A stretch of DNA of 7,579 bases from an uncultured Prevotella sp. Lineage in GTDB: Bacteria > Bacteroidota > Bacteroidia > Bacteroidales > Bacteroidaceae. Shown in pieces: positions 1 to 5,304 of this stretch. Within the stretch, counting starts at the first letter, position 1. Each line of letters begins with the position of its first letter. The notes below the pieces were generated by a model. It worked only from the letters and a program-made list of their open reading frames with translations, was not told the origin of the DNA and searched no databases. The stretch is from positions 1 to 7,579 of the forward strand of contig CALBJK010000184.1 in NCBI GenBank assembly GCA_937892695.1, written 5' to 3'. The position numbers were made by a program, and so were the translations under genes.

Positions 1-1
1 C

Positions 2-247
2 TTTTACACCGAATCGACTGTTGAAGGTGTGGGCGAGGACGTACCAATGACATTTATCCGCGCACCTTATATAAAAGCCGTAAAGGGCGAAGCCCACGCT
101 CTTGCAACTGTCGACGGTCGTATCGTGGCTGCCCGTCAGGCCAACCAGCTTGTTACGGCATTCCATCCCGAACTCAATGGTGATACCCGCGTCCATAGTT
201 ATTTCTTGAACGGAATATGCAAGGTTGCATCGAACAAAGCGAAGTGA
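2..247 (+). CDS. pdxT: PdxT, glutaminase subunit of pyridoxal 5'-phosphate synthase (3' end only)
   Basis: The reading frame is open from the window edge and gives the last 81 residues of a protein whose start lies outside. PdxT hydrolyses glutamine and passes the ammonia to PdxS, which builds pyridoxal 5'-phosphate from a pentose phosphate and glyceraldehyde 3-phosphate in the cytoplasm. The visible part matches the C-terminal third of the family: FIRAPYI near the beginning, GRIVAARQ in the middle, then the AFHPEL segment carrying the catalytic-triad His (164-166) and Glu (170-172), and DTRVHSYFL near the end. The nucleophilic cysteine would lie upstream of the window. The GTG at 29 is internal, because the residues before it still fit the family. 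pdxS is often the adjacent partner but cannot be seen here. The identification is firm; nothing suggests damage. Confidence 0.93.
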   Translation, partial: FYTESTVEGVGEDVPMTFIRAPYIKAVKGEAHALATVDGRIVAARQANQLVTAFHPELNGDTRVHSYFLNGICKVASNKAK

Positions 248-287
248 CCTTTTAATTTTAGAAGGGTGAATGCCCTCCGTTTATATC

Positions 288-379
288 TGCCGGGCAAGTC
301 CCGGTCTTTATTGTATGTTAAGTGAAGTCGCTAAGATATTATACACTTCTCGACAATCAAGACCGGGGCTTGTCCGGTA
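288..379. repeat. 26-bp imperfect inverted repeat, 40-nt spacer
   Basis: Arms are 288-313 and 354-379. Comparing one arm with the reverse complement of the other gives 22 of 26 identities; three of the four differences would be G-U wobbles in RNA, so an RNA stem of 26 positions would have one real mismatch. Each arm is also self-complementary at its core: CCGGG-CAAGT-CCCGG (290-304) and ACCGGG-GCTTG-TCCGGT (362-378). The RNA can therefore form either two short hairpins or one long one. A 3-bp ATC sits immediately outside both ends (285-287 and 380-382), which could be a tiny target duplication or chance. Confidence 0.7.
289..312 (+). terminator. Candidate terminator of pdxT
   Basis: A perfect 5-bp GC stem, CCGGG (290-294) and CCCGG (300-304), with a 5-nt loop is followed by TCTTTATTG. 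It lies about 45 nt after the pdxT stop. The T-tract is interrupted, so termination strength is uncertain. The same bases form the left arm of the larger inverted repeat, which would compete with this hairpin. Confidence 0.35.
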
Positions 380-492
380 ATCGTATAGGCAGTTCTGGCA
401 TAATCGGTTCTGATTTATGACAGAGAACAATGGTTGGAGTTAACAATAATACTTAGAAGAACATCCTTTGTCTCATCCTTATGAGAGCTTTA

Positions 493-563
493 TACCTATA
501 TTGAGGTATTATGCCCAGATAACGTCTGCGGAATGTCTAACAGTTTTTACCTATTATTAAGTA
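493..563. promoter_or_regulatory. Pair of similar 16-bp palindromes, candidate operators
   Basis: Site 1 is TACCTATATTGAGGTA (493-508), with outer half-sites TACCT and AGGTA perfectly symmetric. Site 2 is TACCTATTATTAAGTA (548-563), with the same TAC...GTA ends and one mismatch in the half-sites. They agree at 12 of 16 positions and start 55 bp apart. Site 2 abuts and slightly overlaps the proposed -33 element of the downstream promoter, a typical place for a repressor to act. The binding protein is unknown; a metal-responsive regulator is a guess from the genes controlled. Confidence 0.35.
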
Positions 564-594
564 TTGTCCATGAAAACAAAGTGAAATACCTTTG
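563..594 (+). promoter_or_regulatory. Bacteroides-type promoter for the porin-imelysin-DHOR unit
   Basis: ATTG (563-566) as the -33 element, a 20-nt gap, then TACCTTTG (587-594), which matches the Bacteroides -7 consensus TAnnTTTG exactly. The -7 box ends 36 nt before the ATG of the porin-like gene, leaving a short AT-rich leader without a clear Shine-Dalgarno sequence, as is normal in this phylum. Confidence 0.6.
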
Positions 595-629
595 CAATCG
601 TAAAAAGAATAGAAAAAACGAGTAAAGTT

Positions 630-1961
630 ATGAAGAAATCAACAATCGCATCACTTACGATTGCAGCATTGGCACTCGGTACAACAAGTACAGCAAGTGC
701 CCAGACGCAAGATGAAGAAGTTAGAGATAAAGAATCTCGTCTGCAAATCGGAGGTTACGGTGAAGCTGTGTATTCTCGCAACTGGTATAGCAATGACCCT
801 ACACGTTACACAAATCCTTCAGCATCCAAGAATAAGAATGCAAAAGAAGGTCGCTTTGACTTGCCACATGTCGTAATTTACATGGGCTATGATTTCGGAA
901 AGGGCTGGTCGATGGGATCAGAGATAGAGTTCGAACATGGCGGAACTGGAAGTGCATATGAAAAGGAATATTTCGAAGCTCAAGAATACGAACATGAAAC
1001 TGAGAAGGGCGGAGAAATAGAGCTTGAACAATTTTGGATACAAAAGACCATTCTTCCCGAACTGAATATCAAAGCCGGACATATTGTAGTACCAATAGGT
1101 TATACAAATGCTCATCACGAACCACTCAATTTCTTTACTGTTTATCGTCCGGAAGGTGAAAATACTATATTCCCATCTACATGGCATCAGACCGGTTTGA
1201 GCGTATGGGGACGTGTAAGCAATTTCATGCGTTATGAAGTACAACTGGTTGCAGGACTCAATGCCAATGCTTTCAGTGTAGAAAATTGGATTGGAGGAGC
1301 TTCTCACGTGTCACCATTCGAGTTTGACCCTGCAAGCAAGCTCGGTACAGCTGCGCGTTTGGATTTCTATATACCTAATGGACCGCGTATCGGATTAAGC
1401 GGTTATTATGGCTCTTCTGTCAACAACGGATACAATCAGGTTGAAGGTTCAAATTTCCAAAAGAATGGTACTATAACAATAGGAACTTTCGATTTTGACT
1501 ATAAGGGTCATAATTGGATTGTTCGCGGTAATTTTGATTACGGACATCTTGACGATGCCTGGGAAATCACCAGTATTCTGCAAAACCAGACAAGTAACAC
1601 ATCACCATTCTCAAAGTCGTATGTAGGCGATCAGGCCGTAGCTTACGGACTTGAAGCCGGATACGATGTGTTCTCTCAGATTCCGAGATTGCGTAAAGAC
1701 AATCAAAAACTGTATCTGTTCGGGCGTTACGAGTACTATGATTCATATCGTCCGGCATCTACTACACAGAATGGAAAGAAGGTGCAGCATGTAGACCGTC
1801 CTTGGACAGAACGTGACCGGATGGCAGTCGGCATTAACTATTTCCCTATTAAGGATTTGGTTGTTAAGGCAGAATTCTCGAAGCGTTTCCTGAAATCACC
1901 TTACAATGACGAACCTTCGTTCTCAATAGGTGTCGCTTATGCTGGCTGGTTTACAAAATAA
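630..1961 (+). CDS. Outer-membrane beta-barrel protein, porin-like
   Basis: A 443-residue protein with a clear signal peptide: MKK, a hydrophobic stretch rich in Ala and Leu, and an ASA-Q cleavage site near residue 24. The mature protein has the alternating, aromatic-rich strand pattern of an outer-membrane barrel (for example LQIGGYGEAVYSR at 38-50, VVIYMGYDFG at 81-90, RIGLSGYYGSS at 253-263 and FSIGVAYAGWF at 431-441). It has no TonB box or plug domain, so it looks like a porin or phosphate-selective-porin-like barrel rather than a TonB-dependent receptor. Residues 98-134 hold 13 glutamates in a stretch that probably forms one long extracellular loop with its flanking strands, and AHHE occurs at 161-164; both could bind cations, which is inference. 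It is the first gene of the unit and only 29 nt separate it from the imelysin gene. The barrel class is confident; the substrate is unknown. Confidence 0.8.
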   Translation: MKKSTIASLTIAALALGTTSTASAQTQDEEVRDKESRLQIGGYGEAVYSRNWYSNDPTRYTNPSASKNKNAKEGRFDLPHVVIYMGYDFGKGWSMGSEIEFEHGGTGSAYEKEYFEAQEYEHETEKGGEIELEQFWIQKTILPELNIKAGHIVVPIGYTNAHHEPLNFFTVYRPEGENTIFPSTWHQTGLSVWGRVSNFMRYEVQLVAGLNANAFSVENWIGGASHVSPFEFDPASKLGTAARLDFYIPNGPRIGLSGYYGSSVNNGYNQVEGSNFQKNGTITIGTFDFDYKGHNWIVRGNFDYGHLDDAWEITSILQNQTSNTSPFSKSYVGDQAVAYGLEAGYDVFSQIPRLRKDNQKLYLFGRYEYYDSYRPASTTQNGKKVQHVDRPWTERDRMAVGINYFPIKDLVVKAEFSKRFLKSPYNDEPSFSIGVAYAGWFTK

Positions 1962-1990
1962 AGAATATTTACAATTAATATAAAACTTTC

Positions 1991-3226
1991 ATGAATAAAT
2001 TAGTTAAAGGAATTCTTTTGATGGGCGTTGCAACATTTGCACTCTCTTCATGCAGCGACGACAACAACGACGTGACAACTGTGGATCCGTCAAACAATCC
2101 GGAAGTAAGCGCAATTGCTAAACAGTATCTCGAAGGAACTGTTTATCCTACTTATACTATTCTTGCTAACGGAACTGACACTTTGTACAACAAGTTGTCA
2201 GCAATCCGCGAAAGGATGTGGGACGATGATAATACTAACGACGAAATCTCAGACGAAGAACTTAACGACATTGCAGGTGTGTTCCTCCGTGCCCGTGCTA
2301 ACTACGAGCTTTCAGAGGCTTTTCTTTTCGGCGCAGCTTCTGATTTTGGAATCGACCCTCATATCGATTCATGGCCTTTGGATCTTACCACATTGAAGAA
2401 CGGTCTGAAGAATACAGCTACTATCGAGTCACTCAAGGAGGATGACGGCACATACGCCAGCACTGCACTTTCAGCAGCATGTCTTGGCTTCCACGGTATC
2501 GAATACATTCTTTTCCGTGACGGTAAAGTACGTTCTGCAAACAATTCTTCGATTAACAAGCCCGATGCAGGTCTGGACAATCTGAGCGGTAAACTTGAAA
2601 TCACATACGCTGCCGCAGTGGCAGGAGATTTGCGTAATAGCTGCGTACAGATGGAAGTAGCATGGAATCCGTCGGCAAGTAAAGAACATAAACAGCTCGT
2701 TGCTGACCTCGGCTTGAACGCAACAAAGAACGGTCGCACATACGGTGAAGATATGCTTGCTTGCGGAACACTCGGAAGCTCATATACAAACTGGATCTCA
2801 GTTCTGACTGATATAGTAAGTGCAGGTTGCGCAAATATTGCCAATGAGGTGTACGATGTAAAGATGGGAAAGCCATACGGAACATCTTCAGAAGGTGAAG
2901 ATGCCGACTACATTGAGTCTCCTTACAGCCAGAACTCTATTCAGGACTTCACTCATAACCTCCAGAGTATAGAAAACTCTGTCTTCGGTGGCCGTCCAGA
3001 AAACCGTGATGAGAGCAAATCTCTTTATAAGTACATCAAAGACAGAGACTCTAAACTTGCAGGAGAACTGAAGTCTTCAATCGAAAATGCTATCGCAAAG
3101 ACCAAGGCGATGAAATATCCTTTCGTTACTTACAAGAAGGATGAGAGCGTCAAGACAGCTATCAATGCAGTTTCTGCACTCAACGATAAGCTGAACGAAG
3201 TAAACACATGGCTTCAGAAGCAATAA
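1991..3226 (+). CDS. Imelysin-family (peptidase M75-like) lipoprotein
   Basis: A 411-residue lipoprotein of the imelysin/IrpA/ICMP family, proteins linked to iron uptake despite their old name as insulin-cleaving peptidases. The lipobox LSSC places the lipidated Cys at residue 21, and the following SDDNND resembles the Bacteroidetes surface lipoprotein export signal. Family hallmarks are visible in order: a helix near residues 75-110 (DEELNDIAGVFLRARANYELSEAF), IDSWPLD near 124-130, the GxHxxE motif G166-F-H168-G-I-E171, SIENSVFGGR in the C-terminal half, and a final helical segment ending in PF. His168 and Glu171 are the presumed metal or functional residues. The length is usual for the family. 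It lies 29 nt after the barrel gene without a visible promoter of its own, so the two are probably cotranscribed. Protease activity should not be assumed; a metal- or ligand-binding role in iron acquisition fits better. The family assignment is strong, the exact ligand unknown. Confidence 0.9.
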   Translation: MNKLVKGILLMGVATFALSSCSDDNNDVTTVDPSNNPEVSAIAKQYLEGTVYPTYTILANGTDTLYNKLSAIRERMWDDDNTNDEISDEELNDIAGVFLRARANYELSEAFLFGAASDFGIDPHIDSWPLDLTTLKNGLKNTATIESLKEDDGTYASTALSAACLGFHGIEYILFRDGKVRSANNSSINKPDAGLDNLSGKLEITYAAAVAGDLRNSCVQMEVAWNPSASKEHKQLVADLGLNATKNGRTYGEDMLACGTLGSSYTNWISVLTDIVSAGCANIANEVYDVKMGKPYGTSSEGEDADYIESPYSQNSIQDFTHNLQSIENSVFGGRPENRDESKSLYKYIKDRDSKLAGELKSSIENAIAKTKAMKYPFVTYKKDESVKTAINAVSALNDKLNEVNTWLQKQ

Positions 3227-3272
3227 AAATTTATACTCTGTTTGAATAAAGTAAAAATCTTATAAACAATAA

Positions 3273-3324
3273 CGCAGCTTGTATGGCTTCTTGCCATTCA
3301 AGCTACGTTTGTCTGAATGCTTTA
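3273..3324 (+). terminator. Intergenic hairpin between imelysin and DHOR genes (attenuator or partial terminator)
   Basis: Arms 3273-3287 and 3293-3307 pair over 15 positions with two mismatches around a TTCTT loop. T-rich sequence follows (TTTGTCTG, then a T-run near 3321-3331). It starts 47 nt after the imelysin stop. It could end some transcripts, protect the 3' end of the upstream mRNA, or tune the level of the third gene relative to the first two. The tract directly after the stem is not a pure T-run, so full termination is uncertain. Confidence 0.5.
3279..3311 (+). promoter_or_regulatory. Possible internal promoter before the DHOR gene
   Basis: TACGTTTG (3304-3311) is an exact match to TAnnTTTG and ends 38 nt before the chosen ATG, the same distance seen at the other two promoters in this window. 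The best -33 candidate is TTG at 3279-3281 with a 22-nt gap, slightly longer than usual. The box overlaps the distal arm of the intergenic hairpin, so the match may be accidental. Confidence 0.3.
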
Positions 3325-3348
3325 ATTTTTTCAACAATAACAGACATT

Positions 3349-5121
3349 ATGAACAACTTGAACAAATTTGCTCTTGCAGGAATGGCTTTGTTCACCTTTG
3401 CTGCATGTAGTGATGACGACACTACTGTTGTGTCGGATGGTTCCGACTACAAGTATGTCGGTAAGGCTGTCGGCAATTTCACCGAAGCCGAGTGGCTACC
3501 CGGAGGTAAGCTCGGAACAACAGACAATGTAGGTTCAGCATCTTATCAAGATGAAACGCCTGCTGTCACTAATGCAGGTCTTACATCTAATTTCAATCAC
3601 GGTGAACTATTCTTCGAGCGTAACTATGTTGAAAGCCTTACTCCCGGAACAGCTTTCAAGGGTCTTGGACCATCATGGACACGTAGTTCTTGCATCCAGT
3701 GCCATCCTGGCTACGGTCATGGCAAACGTGCGGGTGAAGGCTTCGGCTCATTGATGAGCAAGTACGATGCCAATACGATGCTCGGTAACGGCTATCTTCT
3801 CGTAGTATACCATCCGACGGCCGGTACAGATGCTAATGGAAAAGCTTACGCAGCAAATTCTTACATTACAGAAGTTACTGGAATGCCCCAGACCAAGGCC
3901 GCTTCGCCTTTCCTTCCTCCTGTCGACGAAAGCGGCATTTCTATAAAATGGGAGGCTGTTACCTCTATGCCGAGCGGAATTGCCAAGGTTGACAAGAACG
4001 GCAAGTTTACTTTCCCGGACGGCGAGGAGTTTCAGCTGATTTACCCCGAAGTGACGATTGATCCGTCTGCATTCAATACCGATCCTGTTCCGACCAACTA
4101 TGAGGTGCGTCTCGAATCTACTATCGGCATTTACGGTACAGGTCTGCTCGATGCCATTTCTGAGGAAGACTTGAAGAAACAGTACCAGGAGTCGGCAAAG
4201 TACGGTGAAGTCAATCCTGCAATGTGGGATAAGTCTAAGAACGACTGGGCTGCTTCGGCATATTATTCGTTGGCTGACGGGAAATGGGCAAACGGTAAAG
4301 ATGCTAAAAGCGTGAAGGCTATCAAGCGTTTCACTTACGCCATGACTCGTGCTTCTCTGCAGGACGGTCCCGGTGCAAACGCTATATGGAACATCACCAA
4401 TGTTACAAGAAGCGACCGTCATAAGCTTTACACCACAACTGCGTGGGCAAAAGCTATGTCAGAAAACAAGAATGTCATTGCTGCTATACAAAAAGACCCG
4501 AAGTCTCCGTATTATGCAGACGGTACGGCAGAAGGTATAAAGGAGAAAGTTGCAAAACTGCTTGACCCGAACACCGACCAGAGCAAGGAATATCCTGGTT
4601 ATGTCGATGAAATGGGCGATCAGGACTATTACGACTTCATGGTCTGGCATCGTGGCCTTGCTGTCCCGCGTGCTCGTAACTTGAACGACTCTCAGGTACA
4701 GCGTGGTAAGGAATTGTTCACAAAGATGGGATGTGTCAATTGCCATCGTCCTTCTTGGACAACCGGTGATGACAATTACTGGATGCCTAACAATATTGCT
4801 AAATTCGGTACTACTCCTCTGCCCCAGTATGCTCATCAGACCATTTGGCCGTACACAGACATGGTTCAGCATCGTCTGTTCATGAAGAATGACATACGTA
4901 CAGGCTGGTGTCGTACTACACCGCTTTGGGGTCGTGGACTGTCTGCTGCCAATACAGGTGCTGAGGATCGTTTACATGACTGCCGTGCGCGTAACGAGAT
5001 TGAGGCCATCATGTGGCATGTTTACAGCAAGGAAAGCGATGCTTATTATTCTGCCTCAAAGTTCTACAACCTTCCCAAGGCCGACCGCGACGCAGTAGTC
5101 AAATTCCTGCGTTCTATCTGA
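3349..5121 (+). CDS. Di-heme oxidoreductase (DHOR/DUF1111 family) lipoprotein
   Basis: A 590-residue c-type heme protein of the DHOR family (related to di-heme peroxidases; older annotations say thiol oxidoreductase). The start at 3349 is preferred over the in-frame ATG at 3283: it gives a short signal peptide with lipobox FAAC (Cys20), whereas the longer version puts 22 unlikely residues in front and starts inside a hairpin. SDDDTT after the Cys resembles a surface-export signal. Heme sites are CIQCH (115-119, after a GLGPSWTRSS stretch typical of the family) and CVNCH (462-466, within RGKELFTKMG...). Also visible are YGTGLLDAI (262-270), TTPLWGRG (523-530), LHDCRAR (542-548) and a C-terminal AIMWH...FLRSI. 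Extra cysteines occur at 521 and 545. It follows the imelysin gene, its usual genomic partner elsewhere. The role is probably electron transfer or redox change of iron or another ligand; the substrate is unproven. Heme attachment would need a synthase such as the one encoded downstream. Confidence 0.88.
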   Translation: MNNLNKFALAGMALFTFAACSDDDTTVVSDGSDYKYVGKAVGNFTEAEWLPGGKLGTTDNVGSASYQDETPAVTNAGLTSNFNHGELFFERNYVESLTPGTAFKGLGPSWTRSSCIQCHPGYGHGKRAGEGFGSLMSKYDANTMLGNGYLLVVYHPTAGTDANGKAYAANSYITEVTGMPQTKAASPFLPPVDESGISIKWEAVTSMPSGIAKVDKNGKFTFPDGEEFQLIYPEVTIDPSAFNTDPVPTNYEVRLESTIGIYGTGLLDAISEEDLKKQYQESAKYGEVNPAMWDKSKNDWAASAYYSLADGKWANGKDAKSVKAIKRFTYAMTRASLQDGPGANAIWNITNVTRSDRHKLYTTTAWAKAMSENKNVIAAIQKDPKSPYYADGTAEGIKEKVAKLLDPNTDQSKEYPGYVDEMGDQDYYDFMVWHRGLAVPRARNLNDSQVQRGKELFTKMGCVNCHRPSWTTGDDNYWMPNNIAKFGTTPLPQYAHQTIWPYTDMVQHRLFMKNDIRTGWCRTTPLWGRGLSAANTGAEDRLHDCRARNEIEAIMWHVYSKESDAYYSASKFYNLPKADRDAVVKFLRSI

Positions 5122-5178
5122 TGATTGATGTTTCTTGTCGGGCGTATTTATAATATTTTCGATAAGATGTAAATACTT

Positions 5179-5230
5179 AAAGCAGGAGTCTGTCAACACT
5201 GAAAGGCTCCCGCTTTTAATATTTTATAGA
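5179..5230 (+). terminator. Rho-independent-like terminator after the DHOR gene
   Basis: Arms 5179-5191 and 5204-5216 pair over 13 positions with one mismatch and one wobble (AAAGCAGGAGTCT against AGGCTCCCGCTTT), with a 12-nt loop. TTTTAATATTTTAT follows. It sits about 58 nt after the stop codon and just before a new promoter, marking the end of the upstream unit. Confidence 0.65.
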
Positions 5231-5235
5231 AGATA

Positions 5236-5267
5236 TTTGTCTGATTGTTGGCAAGATACTAACTTTG
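5236..5267 (+). promoter_or_regulatory. Bacteroides-type promoter for the cytochrome c synthase gene
   Basis: TTTG (5236-5239), a 20-nt gap and TAACTTTG (5260-5267) match the Bacteroides -33/-7 consensus exactly in sequence and spacing. The -7 box ends 38 nt before the ATG at 5305. The synthase can therefore be expressed independently of the genes upstream. Confidence 0.65.
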
Positions 5268-5304
5268 CTTACACAACTCAGGTTCTGTAAAATATCAAAC
5301 TCTT

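Larger units (their letters stand above)
248..629. other. Intergenic region between pdxT and the porin-like gene
   Basis: About 380 nt without a credible gene on either strand. It contains a large imperfect inverted repeat (288-379), a small hairpin TCTCAT-CCTT-ATGAGA (471-486), two related 16-bp palindromes (493-508 and 548-563) and a Bacteroides-type promoter (563-594). The length and amount of dyad symmetry are more than a simple terminator plus promoter would need, so regulated expression of the downstream unit is plausible. No tRNA, CRISPR or convincing riboswitch fold was recognised by eye. Confidence 0.7.

Noticed and set aside
261..278. Small hairpin AGGGT/GCCCT right after the pdxT stop
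   Set aside because: Only about five base pairs and no T-tract; too weak to call a terminator.
471..486. TCTCAT-CCTT-ATGAGA hairpin upstream of the operon
   Set aside because: Short and without a T-tract or promoter context; listed only as part of the intergenic description.
248..629. Classical Fur box (GATAATGATAATCATTATC-like) expected for an iron operon
   Set aside because: No stretch resembling this consensus was found by eye; the twin TACCT...AGGTA palindromes are a different motif.
918..1307. 129-codon minus-strand frame inside the barrel gene
   Set aside because: Antisense shadow of a confident coding region; no promoter match and no family resemblance seen.
630..1961. Barrel protein as a TonB-dependent receptor or SusC-like protein
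   Set aside because: 443 residues is far too short, and no TonB box, plug domain or carboxypeptidase-like N-terminal domain is visible.
1991..3226. Annotation of the imelysin as an active insulin-cleaving protease
   Set aside because: The GxHxxE motif is present, but family knowledge links these proteins to iron uptake and protease activity is not generally supported, so no enzymatic claim is made.
3748..4422. 224-codon open frame on the minus strand inside the DHOR gene
   Set aside because: It lies wholly opposite a strongly supported gene, has no recognisable domain, and has Cys/Arg/Ser-rich composition typical of antisense shadow frames.
5144..5176. Perfect GTATTTA/TAAATAC inverted repeat after the DHOR stop
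   Set aside because: Seven AT-rich pairs around a 19-nt loop, unlikely to be stable; the GC-richer hairpin just downstream is the better terminator.
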